Positions 35,342 to 44,980 are shown, counted from the first letter of the stretch. The stretch is 64,000 bases of DNA from Hyphomicrobiales bacterium (GCA_025359045.1 JANYHN010000003.1:38778-102777); one strand, 5' to 3'. The notes: generated from the letters alone by a model not told the origin. Program-made: numbers and translations.

Positions 35342-36808
35342 TTATTGCGCTGCCTTCTTGGTTTCGCTCCAGATGCGGTCTGACATTCCGCCTGCTTTCT
35401 GTGCGAAGGTCAAGGCTTGGTTCCAATCGAAATTACGATAGACGGCCGCGGACTGAGCGAAAGGGGCGGATTGGGCAAAGAGTTGGAAGGTGAGGCGGTG
35501 GCCGGCGTAATCTGAGTTTAACAAATCGCGCGCAAGTGCCAGCAGTTTTCGCCTGTCTTCTGCCAGCCACTGATCATTGATGGTGTAATATTTATCCATC
35601 CATTTTTTTGTTTCAGGATGGTCAAATACCGCCGAATCTGGCGTGATGCAAATCTGGCCGCCACAGAGTTCGCGGGCGATATGCATCATCTTTGGCAAAT
35701 TGTTCAACGCATGGACGCGGCCTGTCATCAACAGGGATTGGTTCGGCATCAGCAAACCATTCGGGCTTTTCTCGGCGGTGTAGATTGAAGCTGTGAGATG
35801 GGCGTGGATGCCTTCGCGCCAGACGGCGAGTTCAGAAAGTTTTTCTTGCACGGCTTGCTGCTTATCCAGTCCGGTCTGTTTGGCGTTCCACATAGCCGCG
35901 CCAATAATCAGATCAGCATAGGACAGTGTGCGCTGAACAAATGGGAATGCTGAATAACGATGCAGCGTCTGACGTATGAATGCTGCGGCTTTGGTGTGTT
36001 GATAAAATAACACATCTTCCCATGGGATGAGCACATTGTCCAAAATCATGATCGTGTCGACTTCGTCGAACTTGTTCGAGAGTGGATAATCACGCGCGGG
36101 TGCACGATTAGTGAAGCCGGTGCGGCAGATGTGTTTTACACCCGTCGCGTTCATATGCACGATGCAGCCCAGCGCATAATTCGAAAGCTTGCTATCGCCC
36201 CAATTGGCGATGGTCGGTTTTAGAAATGCTTGGTTGGCATAGGCTGCGGCAGTTTCATATTTTGCGCCACGAATAATAATGCCTGCATCGGTTTCCTTCA
36301 CCACATGCACCAGCATATCTGGATCTTGGTCTTGCGGTGGTTTGGATCGATCACCTTTGGGATCGGTGTTGGCCGATACATGGAAGGGATCATCATGCAG
36401 CGCCTTCATGATGTGGCGTTCGATATTGGAGGCAAAGCGTGGATCGATTTCATTGAGAATACCTTTGCCATCCCACAGCGACCACATTTCGCCAATGGTT
36501 TCATCGCCCATACGGGTGACTACACCGCCGATATCTTTCATGACTGTGTCGACGGCATTGCGTTTATCGTGCCAGTCTTGCTGAACGCGTGGCAGTTTAT
36601 TACCGATGGCAAAGCGCTCGCCACTTTCCTCATAGGTCATCACATGTTGCATCGTCTTTTCGTGCTGCATGTCATAGATGCGGGCGCGGATATCGACTGC
36701 GGGTTTGAACAATGGATGGCGTGTCACATCTTTCACCCGCTCGCCGTTGATCCAGACTTCGCGGTCGTCTCTAATTGAATCGCGGTATTGTTCGCCCGTT
36801 CTAATCAT
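35342..36808 (-). CDS. flavin-dependent monooxygenase, HpaB (4-hydroxyphenylacetate 3-hydroxylase) family
   Basis: A 488-residue FADH2-using oxygenase component of the HpaB/PvcC family with an acyl-CoA-dehydrogenase-like fold. Seen are the N-terminal RTGEQYRDSIRDDREVWINGERVKDVTRHP, the central DQDPDMLVHVVKETDAGIIIRGAKYETAAAYANQAF, DNVLIPWEDVLFYQ, and the C-terminal ELCGGQICITPDSAVF. It hydroxylates an aromatic or heteroaromatic substrate using reduced flavin from the flavin reductase encoded immediately upstream (nine bases). The substrate is not known. Absence of other hpa genes and presence of ridA argue against plain 4-hydroxyphenylacetate degradation. Confidence 0.88.
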   Translation of the reverse strand: MIRTGEQYRDSIRDDREVWINGERVKDVTRHPLFKPAVDIRARIYDMQHEKTMQHVMTYEESGERFAIGNKLPRVQQDWHDKRNAVDTVMKDIGGVVTRMGDETIGEMWSLWDGKGILNEIDPRFASNIERHIMKALHDDPFHVSANTDPKGDRSKPPQDQDPDMLVHVVKETDAGIIIRGAKYETAAAYANQAFLKPTIANWGDSKLSNYALGCIVHMNATGVKHICRTGFTNRAPARDYPLSNKFDEVDTIMILDNVLIPWEDVLFYQHTKAAAFIRQTLHRYSAFPFVQRTLSYADLIIGAAMWNAKQTGLDKQQAVQEKLSELAVWREGIHAHLTASIYTAEKSPNGLLMPNQSLLMTGRVHALNNLPKMMHIARELCGGQICITPDSAVFDHPETKKWMDKYYTINDQWLAEDRRKLLALARDLLNSDYAGHRLTFQLFAQSAPFAQSAAVYRNFDWNQALTFAQKAGGMSDRIWSETKKAAQ

Positions 36809-36817
36809 GTTGTTGCC

Positions 36818-37339
36818 TCACGTCTTAATCATACGGCCATAGCTGCGGTTAGAATAAACCATAGGTTCGATTTCGCCGCGCAAAGCCGAAATCACGCGGC
36901 CCAAGAATATTCGGTGGGTGCCTGCATCATGAAAGCTTTCGAGTTCGCATTCAAAGCTTGCGGTTGCAGTTTTTAAAATGGGCAATCCGAGAGCTTGGCC
37001 TTCTATCCATCCATGTTGATCAAAATCATAGTGTTTACCGTCCACTGCACGCCCAGCAAAGACTTGTGCTACCTCTTGGCTTTGCACATTCAAGATGTTG
37101 ATCGCAAAGCGGTGGTTTCGATTGATCGCCGAGACGGCAACATTTTTGCGGTTCAAGCAGGCTAATAAAATTGGCGGCTCGGCGGAAACCGAGGTGACGG
37201 CGCTCACCGTGAGGCCGAACTTTCCAGCGGGCCCATTGGTGGTCACAATACTCACACCATTGGCCAAGGCCGCCATAGCGTCAACAAAACGCTCTTTTGT
37301 TTCGGATGGGAACGAAGGTGGCATAATTTGCATGTTCAT
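36818..37339 (-). CDS. flavin reductase, HpaC-like
   Basis: A 173-residue flavin reductase domain protein: FVDAMAALANGVSIVTTNGPAGKFGLTVSAVTSVSAEPPILLACLNRKN gives the FMN/FAD site, FAINILNVQSQEVAQVFAGR follows, and the late histidine lies in HRIFLGRVI. It supplies reduced flavin to the HpaB-like oxygenase. First gene of the minus-strand operon, divergent from the LysR gene with 71 bases between. Several in-frame ATGs (37339, 37333, 37324) make the exact start uncertain. Confidence 0.87.
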   Translation of the reverse strand: MNMQIMPPSFPSETKERFVDAMAALANGVSIVTTNGPAGKFGLTVSAVTSVSAEPPILLACLNRKNVAVSAINRNHRFAINILNVQSQEVAQVFAGRAVDGKHYDFDQHGWIEGQALGLPILKTATASFECELESFHDAGTHRIFLGRVISALRGEIEPMVYSNRSYGRMIKT

Positions 37340-37410
37340 GGTGCTTTACATGGCATAATTTTTTGATTAGAAAAAATAGATAATTATTGGCTTATGTATA
37401 GCTTTAAACT

Positions 37411-38319
37411 ATGTTAAAATTCACGCTAAGACAATTAGAATATGCGGTTCAAACTGCTGATAGCGGATCTGTTGCTGCCGCAGCGGCAATTTTACGCGTG
37501 GCTCAGCCTTCTGTTTCTGCTGCGCTAAAGAAACTTGAAGACACGATTGGCTTGCAAATCTTTATTCGACACCATGCGCAGGGTTTAACGCCCACTTCGC
37601 GTGGTAATGCATTTTTGGCAGATGCACGACGTCTGTTAACCCAGAGCGAAGAATTGGCACGTCAATCCGACTCGCAAACTGGGCCGCTCAAAGGGCGTTT
37701 GCAGGTTGGAAGCTTTGTCACTCTGGCACCCACTTATGCCCCAATACTTATCAGTAAATTCAATGCGTTATATCCCGATGTTGAGATAATTCTCGAAGAA
37801 GGTGTTCAAAGTGAATTGCTGAACGGCTTGAGGAGTGGGCAGCATGATGTGGCGCTGATTTATGATGTTGATTTGCCCGCTGATGTCGAAGCGATAGAGG
37901 TGGCATCTCTGAAACCTTATGTGCTTTTATCAGCGTCACATAAGCTTGCACGTTTCAAAAAAATATCTCTTTCAAATTTAGCGAATGAAAAACTTATTTT
38001 GCTCGACATTCAACCCAGTCGAACCTATTTTTTGCGCCTGTTAGAAGCGCAAGGTGTAAAACCAACCATTGGGTTTTCTTCCGCTTCACTCGAACTTGTT
38101 CGGGGCATGGTGGCGCAAGGATTAGGTTATTCGCTTTTGATCACACGGCCTGCGGGCGACATGTCTTATGATGGCGAGAAGCTCAGCGTTCACGAAATAG
38201 CAGGGCAAGCTGAACGTGGGGTGATAGCCATTGCGCATCTGAAAACCGTGCGTCAGACGAGGGTTGCGCAAACCTTTGAAAAATTCTGTATTGATTACTT
38301 CAAGACTGTGCGAAAATAG
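37411..38319 (+). CDS. LysR-family transcriptional regulator
   Basis: A 302-residue LysR regulator: winged helix at 1-65 (TLRQLEYAVQTADSGSVAAAAAILRVAQPSVSAALKKLE) and a two-lobe effector domain (LQVGSFVTLAPTYAPILISKF; SASLELVRGMVAQGLGYSLL). It is divergent from the flavin reductase/monooxygenase operon, the standard arrangement for a LysR activator of its neighbour. The inducer is unknown. pepN follows after 28 bases, but the two are probably not functionally linked. Confidence 0.9.
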   Translation: MLKFTLRQLEYAVQTADSGSVAAAAAILRVAQPSVSAALKKLEDTIGLQIFIRHHAQGLTPTSRGNAFLADARRLLTQSEELARQSDSQTGPLKGRLQVGSFVTLAPTYAPILISKFNALYPDVEIILEEGVQSELLNGLRSGQHDVALIYDVDLPADVEAIEVASLKPYVLLSASHKLARFKKISLSNLANEKLILLDIQPSRTYFLRLLEAQGVKPTIGFSSASLELVRGMVAQGLGYSLLITRPAGDMSYDGEKLSVHEIAGQAERGVIAIAHLKTVRQTRVAQTFEKFCIDYFKTVRK

Positions 38320-38347
38320 TATTCAAAGAAATTATGGAAAGTAAATC

Positions 38348-40993
38348 ATGCGCGCTGATATTCCGCCGACCATTCGTCTCAAAGATTACAAAGTTGCTCC
38401 CTTCAAAATTGAGAGTGTAGAGCTAAAGTTTGAGCTTGCTCCAAATGCGACAAGGGTAACTTCGCATATCAAATTAAAGCGCAGCAAGAAGTCGCTTGAG
38501 AAAAATGCGCCGCTGGTTTTCGACGGTGAGAAACTTAAATTGATCAGTGTTGAGGTTGATGGCCACATGTTGTCATCTACCGAGTATGAATTAGGTGCGG
38601 CAAGTTTAACCATCGCGAACTTGCCTAAGGGTGAGTTTTCATTATCAATTATTACGGAATGCGATCCACAAGGTAATACCGCTTTGACTGGGCTTTACAT
38701 GTCGAATGGCATGTATTGCACGCAGTGCGAAGCGCAAGGGTTCAGGCGCATTACTTATTTTTATGACCGTCCCGATGTTATGACCGTTTTCAAAGTGCGG
38801 GTTGAGGGGCCATCTTCCCTGCCTGTTTTACTATCTAATGGAAACCCAGTTGAAAGTGGCAAACTTGACGGTGATCGCCATTATGCAGTTTGGGATGATC
38901 CTCATCCTAAGCCCAGCTATTTGTTTGCCTTGGTTGGTGGGGACTTAGCTCTTGTAAAAAGTAAATTCAAAACCATGAATGGCCGCGACGTCGTGCTTGG
39001 CATCTACGTTGAAAAGGGAAAAGAAGGGCGCTGCGACTGGGCCATGGAAGCCTTGAAGGCCTCCATGATCTGGGACGAGAAAGCATTCGGTCGCGAATAT
39101 GATTTGGATGTTTTCAACATTGTTGCGGTTTCTGATTTCAACATGGGGGCCATGGAGAACAAGGGCCTCAATATTTTCAACGACAAATATATTTTAGCAT
39201 TGCCCGAGACGGCCACGGACACAGACTATATTCTGATTGAGGCCATCATCGCTCACGAATATTTCCACAATTGGACGGGTAACCGCATTACATGTCGCGA
39301 TTGGTTTCAACTTTGCCTGAAAGAAGGCCTGACGGTTTTTCGTGATCAAGAATTCACGTCCGATATGCGCTCGCGCCCGGTTAAGCGGATTGAGGATGTT
39401 AAACGGTTGCGCTCCAGCCAATTTCCTGAAGATCAAGGGCCGTTGCAACATCCGGTGCGCCCTTCTTCATACATCGAGATCAATAATTTTTACACGCCCA
39501 CGATATATGAAAAGGGCGCAGAGCTTTGTCGCATGATGAAGACGTTGATTGGTAATAAGGCATTTGCAAAAGCGATGAAGCTCTATTTCAAGCGCCATGA
39601 TGGCGAAGCTGCAACAGTTGAAGATTTCGTTGCGTGTATGGCCGATGCTTCCGGCCGCGACTTGAAGCAATTTTTCCGGTGGTATGAGCAGTCCGGAACG
39701 CCCACGGTTTCAACGCGTGGAACATATAATAGTAAGAAGAAAACTTATGAACTAACCGTTTCGCAGTCACAGCCCCGCCTGAAAAGCCAAGCGAAAAAAC
39801 TGCCGTTGCATTTTCCAATGAGCATCGGGTTGGTAAATTCCAGGGGCAAAGATATGCCATTGATAATAAAGGGTAAAAACAGGATCAAATCTGGCGTTAT
39901 TGAAATCAACGAAAGCAAACAGACGTTCAAGTTCAAAGATATTTCCGAAGCCCCAGCTGTTTCAATCAATCGCGGATTTTCTGCACCTATTGTTTTGAAA
40001 AGCAACGTTACTGCGGCTGAGCAATTGTTTTTGATTGGCCATGATGCTGATAACTTCAATCTTTGGGAGGCTGCGCAAACAATTGGCAAAACGTTAATTG
40101 TAAAGTCAGTCAAGGCTCTCGCTTCGGGCAAAAAAATTCCGAGCGTAGCTGCATTTGCAGATGCACTGGGCAAGTGTTTGGAAAATCCCAAATTAGATGA
40201 TGCTTTTAAGGCGCTCATTTTAGTGCTGCCGAGCGAAGCCGATGTAACTGCGGCACTTAGCAAGGATGTGGATAGCGATTTGGTATACAATGCAAGAGAA
40301 GCTGTTCGTTCAGATATTGCCAAGCAGTTGTTGAACAGGCTGGTGTTGGCATTTGAACAGACGAATGATGCGACTTCTTATAAACCAGATACGCGCGGCA
40401 CCGCACGGCGCTCCCTTCGGTTGACTTTGCTGGGAATGATTGCGGCAGCGGACGGCGATTTGGGTATCAAGCTAACGCAAAAGGAATTTGCAAAGCCTGA
40501 CAATATGACCATTGAGATGGGCGCATTAGGTTGCATCCGGACACTGCATCGCCCAGAAGGCGAAGCAATGTTGGAGCAGTTTTATCAGCGTCACAAAGAT
40601 GATCATCTGATTTTGGATAAATGGTTTGGATTGAACGCAGCGATTCCCGGCGCTAATGCAGCGCAACGGATTGAAAGACTATTAAAGCATCCAGATTTCA
40701 AACTCACAACGCCCAACAAGGTCTATGCTCTGGTGGCAAATTTTGCCAATGGCAATAGCACGGGCTTTCACTCGGCCGGTGGCGAAGGCTACCGCGTAGT
40801 GGCTGATGTGATCATCGCGCTCAATGCAATTAATCCGCAAGTTGCTGCAAGGTTGGCCACGGCATTCCGCAGCTGGAAGCTCTATAATGTCGACCGTCGC
40901 AATCATGCGCAGAAAAATATGCAGCGCATTTTGGCAACGCCCGCACTTTCAAACGACGTATTCGAGATCATATCAAGAACATTGAAAGCATAA
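38348..40993 (+). CDS. pepN: aminopeptidase N
   Basis: M1-family zinc aminopeptidase of 881 residues, the usual bacterial PepN length. GAMEN is at 267-271 and the zinc motif HEYFH at 303-307, with the third-ligand glutamate in LKEGLTVFRDQEF. The N-terminal beta domain (GLYMSNGMYCTQCEAQGFRRITYFYDRPDVM) and the C-terminal helical repeat domain are complete. It is a cytoplasmic enzyme removing N-terminal residues from peptides. This gene begins the housekeeping block that continues to ccmE. Confidence 0.95.
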   Translation: MRADIPPTIRLKDYKVAPFKIESVELKFELAPNATRVTSHIKLKRSKKSLEKNAPLVFDGEKLKLISVEVDGHMLSSTEYELGAASLTIANLPKGEFSLSIITECDPQGNTALTGLYMSNGMYCTQCEAQGFRRITYFYDRPDVMTVFKVRVEGPSSLPVLLSNGNPVESGKLDGDRHYAVWDDPHPKPSYLFALVGGDLALVKSKFKTMNGRDVVLGIYVEKGKEGRCDWAMEALKASMIWDEKAFGREYDLDVFNIVAVSDFNMGAMENKGLNIFNDKYILALPETATDTDYILIEAIIAHEYFHNWTGNRITCRDWFQLCLKEGLTVFRDQEFTSDMRSRPVKRIEDVKRLRSSQFPEDQGPLQHPVRPSSYIEINNFYTPTIYEKGAELCRMMKTLIGNKAFAKAMKLYFKRHDGEAATVEDFVACMADASGRDLKQFFRWYEQSGTPTVSTRGTYNSKKKTYELTVSQSQPRLKSQAKKLPLHFPMSIGLVNSRGKDMPLIIKGKNRIKSGVIEINESKQTFKFKDISEAPAVSINRGFSAPIVLKSNVTAAEQLFLIGHDADNFNLWEAAQTIGKTLIVKSVKALASGKKIPSVAAFADALGKCLENPKLDDAFKALILVLPSEADVTAALSKDVDSDLVYNAREAVRSDIAKQLLNRLVLAFEQTNDATSYKPDTRGTARRSLRLTLLGMIAAADGDLGIKLTQKEFAKPDNMTIEMGALGCIRTLHRPEGEAMLEQFYQRHKDDHLILDKWFGLNAAIPGANAAQRIERLLKHPDFKLTTPNKVYALVANFANGNSTGFHSAGGEGYRVVADVIIALNAINPQVAARLATAFRSWKLYNVDRRNHAQKNMQRILATPALSNDVFEIISRTLKA

Positions 40994-41132
40994 TCCAATA
41001 GCGTTCAGCTTTTACTTGGCAAATCAGATTCGCAGGCGGTAATTCTATTTCCCAGAAGCTAGGGCTGATTCGTTTGTAAACGGCGTTATATTTGAAGTCC
41101 GGCATTTAACTTCATATTGAACTGGGCGCATA

Positions 41133-43442
41133 TTGGCCAACGCACATATTAAGGAATTGTTTTTCCGCGACCGGACTTTGCACTTGCCAATTCCTTGGCC
41201 GGGCCATGCTGGATTTAATGTCTCCGAACGCGCCATGCGCAGACTCATTACTGTTCTCACCGCATTATTTTTGTTAACGCTCGCGGCCGCATTAATTTCG
41301 CAATTGCTCCTCAGTCGCGCACAACATCTTGCAGATCAAGGCGAAGTCTCACTGTTACAGACTGACCGTGTTGCGCAAAGTTTGAAAGTGAAGTTATTGA
41401 GTGATGCAGCATCGGGTAAGACGATACCTAGTCTCTCGCAAGCGCTGCTCGAACAGGCAGTGCCCGTTGACGCCATGGGTTTAAACCGGGTTTATCTTTT
41501 GCTTTCATCCGAAGGGCGCATCGTAGGCGGCATTCCGGCGAACAGCAATTACAACGGCGGCAGCATTGACGATGTCATGGGGCCAGGTTTTGTTTTAGAT
41601 GCGGTCGTGAATTCACCAAGCATGTTGCCGACAAAATTGGCCAATGGCGATGAAGCTTTGATGGCTTCGCGTGATCTTTCGCCGTTCCCCGGAAGCCTGC
41701 TGGCATTTCAAAAAAAATCGGATGTGCTTTCGGTTTGGCGAAATGGTGTGATGGAGCTTGCGGTTTTATTTGCTGTCACATTTTTGGTTTTGATGATGCT
41801 GTCTGGGGCTTTTCACTGGCAGGCTGCAAAGGCCTCTGACGCCGATGAAATGTTGACTGTGGCAACCACGCGCCTTGATAAAGCGCTAGATGGTGGTGAG
41901 TGCGGATTGTGGGATTGGAATTTGGCTGAGGGACATATTTTCTGGTCTAAATCCATGTTCGAAATTCTCGGATTGCCACCGAAAGGTGATTTTCTAAGCT
42001 ATGGCGAAGTGGCATCGCTCATTTATCCTGACGACGCAAAGTTGGATAACCTGATTGAAGATTTACTCACGGGTCAACGCAAAGTATTCGACCAAGAATT
42101 CCGCATGCGCCATCAAAAGGGCCATTGGGTTTGGCTGCGGGCGCGCGCTGCCTTGGCCCCAGGGCAAAGCGAGAGCGAGCCCCATTTGGTGGGCATTGTT
42201 TTTGATATTTCGCGGCAGAAGAAACTCGACAAAATGAACCGCGATGCGGAAGTTCGGCTTAAAGACGCGGTTGAAAATATTTCAGAAGCTTTCGTATTGT
42301 GGGACACGGAAAGCAAACTGGTTTTGTGCAATTCAAAATATCAACAGTTCCATTCATTGCCGTCTGCCGTTTGCCAACCGGGCACACCTTATGGTGATGT
42401 AGCAGCGGCATCCAAAGAACCGGTGGTTCGGCAATTTGTGCCTGGGCAAGCCAATGATACATCTGGGGCACGTTCAATGGAGGTGCAGCTTGCAGATGGA
42501 CGCTGGCTGCAGATCAATGAACGACGCACCAAAGACGGCGGTTTCGTTTCGGTAGGCACAGACATTACGCCGCTGAAACAGCAAGAAGAGCGCCTCATTC
42601 ACTCTGAGCGCAACTTGATGATAACGGTTCGTGATTTACAGAAAGAGCGTCAACTCGCTGAAGAGCAATCGCAAAGGCTGGCGGAACTCGCGGATAAATA
42701 TGCTAGTGAGAAGACCCGCGCTGAAACCGCCAATCGGTCGAAGTCCGAATTTTTAGCCAATATGAGCCACGAACTGCGTACCCCGCTCAATGCCGTGATA
42801 GGCTTTAGCGAAATCATGTCGCAGGAATTGTTCGGGCCGTTGGGGGCCGCAAAATATAGCGAGTATGCTTTTGATATCGGCAAGAGCGGGCAGTTTTTAC
42901 TCGACGTGATCAATGACATTCTCGATATGTCGAAGATTGAAGCAGGCCGTGTTGAACTTGAGCTTTCAGATGTTGATCTGCGCAGCGTTTTGGAAGACGT
43001 GTTGCGCCTGGTGGGGCCGCGCGCTGTTGAAGGAAAAATTAATTTGAAACTCGACTTGATCGAGGGGCCGCGCATTTATGCTGATCGCCGCGCCTTGAAA
43101 CAAGTCTTCATTAATCTAATTTCCAACGCCATCAAGTTTACCCCTGAGCATGGATCAGTGACTGTGAAGGCCAGCGCCACTCAACAAGGTGTCAACATTC
43201 AAATTATTGATACGGGCATTGGTATTCCGCAGCGGGATATTCAAAAACTGGGGCGACCATTTGAACAGGTTGAAAACCAGTTCACAAAAAGCAAAGGCGG
43301 ATCCGGCCTTGGGTTAGCAATTTCAAAATCACTGATCGATCTTCATGGTGGAAATTTAAACATAACCAGTAAAGAAGGCCAGGGCACGACCGTACATGTC
43401 GAACTACCCATGAATGCGGTTGCCGTGGCTCTATCTGCTTAG
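41133..43442 (+). CDS. membrane-bound PAS-domain sensor histidine kinase
   Basis: Up to 769 residues: two membrane segments (RLITVLTALFLLTLAAALISQ and MELAVLFAVTFLVLMMLSG) enclosing a periplasmic region, two PAS domains (LDKALDGGECGLWDWNLAEG and LKDAVENISEAFVLWDTESK), a coiled coil, the HisKA box FLANMSHELRTPLNAVIGFSE, and an ATPase domain with NAIKFT, DTGIGI and GGSGLGLAI. No partner response regulator lies beside it. TTG 41133 gives the full frame; ATG 41235, just before the first membrane helix, is the alternative start. The signal is unknown. Confidence 0.88.
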   Translation: MANAHIKELFFRDRTLHLPIPWPGHAGFNVSERAMRRLITVLTALFLLTLAAALISQLLLSRAQHLADQGEVSLLQTDRVAQSLKVKLLSDAASGKTIPSLSQALLEQAVPVDAMGLNRVYLLLSSEGRIVGGIPANSNYNGGSIDDVMGPGFVLDAVVNSPSMLPTKLANGDEALMASRDLSPFPGSLLAFQKKSDVLSVWRNGVMELAVLFAVTFLVLMMLSGAFHWQAAKASDADEMLTVATTRLDKALDGGECGLWDWNLAEGHIFWSKSMFEILGLPPKGDFLSYGEVASLIYPDDAKLDNLIEDLLTGQRKVFDQEFRMRHQKGHWVWLRARAALAPGQSESEPHLVGIVFDISRQKKLDKMNRDAEVRLKDAVENISEAFVLWDTESKLVLCNSKYQQFHSLPSAVCQPGTPYGDVAAASKEPVVRQFVPGQANDTSGARSMEVQLADGRWLQINERRTKDGGFVSVGTDITPLKQQEERLIHSERNLMITVRDLQKERQLAEEQSQRLAELADKYASEKTRAETANRSKSEFLANMSHELRTPLNAVIGFSEIMSQELFGPLGAAKYSEYAFDIGKSGQFLLDVINDILDMSKIEAGRVELELSDVDLRSVLEDVLRLVGPRAVEGKINLKLDLIEGPRIYADRRALKQVFINLISNAIKFTPEHGSVTVKASATQQGVNIQIIDTGIGIPQRDIQKLGRPFEQVENQFTKSKGGSGLGLAISKSLIDLHGGNLNITSKEGQGTTVHVELPMNAVAVALSA

Positions 43443-43444
43443 TT

Positions 43445-43954
43445 TCACTTGCCTCTGCGGGCTGCCCGTTCACGGATATTGGCTGCAAGGTTTTTACGTT
43501 CATCGGGAGTCAACTTTGCCACAATATCGAATACAACTGACTCACCTTGTGTGGCAAAGCTTGTCGTACCTGACGTGAAATCATCGATCACGGCCTTGAT
43601 TTTGATTTGGTCAAAATCTGGCTGCTCTAAAAGATCAGCAAATTTGAGTGTCACGGCATTTGCAGCATCGCGGCTTTGTACAAATTGATCCTTCTTTGCT
43701 TTAAACATATCCATGAGTTCACGCCGCCGATCACGGGGCAATTCGGCAAAGAATTTGCGCGGTAGAAGCTGCGCACGATTTTCCATAAGCCCCATCTGCC
43801 ATCCGCCACCCTTCATCCTTGTTCCAATAGCTGCACCACCAATCACCAGGTTAGCCATCAAGGACAAAACCAACAGTGCGGCCCACCACGGTGAACGCAG
43901 TTCGGGAATGAACCGGCCTTTAGGTGGCGTGGTTACCAAAGTTGGATCAGTCAT
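43445..43954 (-). CDS. membrane-anchored periplasmic sensor, CnrR/Spy-like
   Basis: A 169-residue protein with one N-terminal membrane helix (PWWAALLVLSLMANLVIGGAAIG) and a helical periplasmic domain. LLPRKFFAELPRDRRRELMDMFKAKKDQF and KLTPDERKNLAANIRERAARRG have the LTPxxR pattern of heavy-metal-resistance/Spy-type periplasmic proteins. It overlaps the putative anti-sigma gene by four bases and is the third gene behind a sigma factor, so it may sense envelope or metal stress, as in CnrYXH-type systems. That role is inferred. Confidence 0.75.
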   Translation of the reverse strand: MTDPTLVTTPPKGRFIPELRSPWWAALLVLSLMANLVIGGAAIGTRMKGGGWQMGLMENRAQLLPRKFFAELPRDRRRELMDMFKAKKDQFVQSRDAANAVTLKFADLLEQPDFDQIKIKAVIDDFTSGTTSFATQGESVVFDIVAKLTPDERKNLAANIRERAARRGK

Positions 43955-44313
43955 GACAGATTATCCTCAGTCAAAAAGTCAAGTTCATCAGTGCTCTGCG
44001 TTCCGAGCAACGCGGTGTCGTTTTGGGAAACGCTTTCCGTCGTGAAGGGTAAAAATTCAGCAGCTGTCCCATTCGCCCCTAACCAAACTCCTAATAGCAA
44101 TGAAGCAGCAAGAGGCAAGCTGGCTAACCACAGCGATATTTTCTTTCTCTTTGGAAACGTAATCACATTGGTCGGAACTGCTGTGGAGGTTAGTTTTGCC
44201 AGCAGGCGCTCCTCAAAATCGTTGCGCGGCAAAGGGGTTGATGCGTGTTGAAGCAAGCGGTCAAGTTCAATGTCGCTCAGCTCTGTGTCTTTCTCAAAAT
44301 TTGCCATCTTCAT
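43951..44313 (-). CDS. putative anti-sigma factor, single-pass membrane protein
   Basis: A 120-residue protein: acidic N-terminus with a short helical region (LSDIELDRLLQHASTPLPRNDFEERLLAKL), then one membrane segment (ISLWLASLPLAASLLLGVWLGANG), then a short polar tail. The start is coupled to the sigma gene stop (ATGA overlap), with aagggga before the ATG. Size, topology and place fit an anti-sigma factor holding the ECF protein at the membrane; no zinc (HxxxCxxC) motif is present. Confidence 0.7.
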   Translation of the reverse strand: MKMANFEKDTELSDIELDRLLQHASTPLPRNDFEERLLAKLTSTAVPTNVITFPKRKKISLWLASLPLAASLLLGVWLGANGTAAEFLPFTTESVSQNDTALLGTQSTDELDFLTEDNLS

Positions 44314-44921
44314 TCCCCTTGTGTGGCCAGCGTAGCAAGTAGTTGCCTGCCACCCGCCCCCAGCTTTTCTTTCAAGCCACGCCTGGCACGAGCCAGTAGC
44401 GACTCCAACGCGTCAACGCTGATTTCCATAGCTGCAGCGGCTGCGATATTGGTCATATGTTCAAAATGCACCAGTGCCAAGGCCAGCTTTTGTCTGTCCG
44501 GCAGGCTAGCAATTGCTGCATCAATCATTTTTGTCACGTAGGACTGGTCAAGCATTGCAGGTGCGGACACTGCTTCATCAGCTACATCTTCTGCATGTTC
44601 AAGCTCCAACATTGGTTTGCGCCGATATCTGTCCATCACCAAATTCGAAGCCACACGCATCAGCCATCCCTTTAAAGCCGCGGCCTCGCGAAGTTGGCCG
44701 GGGTTATTCCAGAGTTTCAAAAACGTCTCCTGCGCGATGTCATCCGTATCTGCATGACCACCATTAAGCCGCCACGCGACGCGGTAAACCGGCACGTGAT
44801 AACGTTGCACAAGCACGGCAAAGGCTTGCTGATTGCGCTGCGCCGATGCCGCTAAGAGTACTGCATCCGTCGCGGTTTGCCAGTTCGCGCTTTGTGGCGT
44901 CATTGGCCGGTCAATCATCAT
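44310..44921 (-). CDS. ECF-type RNA polymerase sigma factor
   Basis: A 203-residue group IV sigma factor. Region 2: RYHVPVYRVAWRLNGGHADTDDIAQETFLKLWNN, then LKGWLMRVASNLVMDRYRR. Region 4: LPDRQKLALALVHFEHMTNIAAAAAMEISVDALESLLARARRGLKEKL. ATG 44921 has GGAAG five bases upstream; a TTG at 44939 is possible. First gene of a three-gene operon with a putative anti-sigma factor and a periplasmic sensor, downstream of glnE. Target promoters are unknown. Confidence 0.9.
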   Translation of the reverse strand: MMIDRPMTPQSANWQTATDAVLLAASAQRNQQAFAVLVQRYHVPVYRVAWRLNGGHADTDDIAQETFLKLWNNPGQLREAAALKGWLMRVASNLVMDRYRRKPMLELEHAEDVADEAVSAPAMLDQSYVTKMIDAAIASLPDRQKLALALVHFEHMTNIAAAAAMEISVDALESLLARARRGLKEKLGAGGRQLLATLATQGE

Positions 44922-44980
44922 AACTGCTTCCGGCACCAAGCGCCCTCTTTTGTTGCTTGATTATTAGGACGCGCGCCATT

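Noticed and set aside
35342..37339. Assignment of the oxygenase pair to classical hpaBC 4-hydroxyphenylacetate degradation
   Set aside because: No hpaD, hpaE, hpaF, hpaG, hpaH or hpaI homologues are nearby, and ridA and DUF1028 are coupled to the pair instead.
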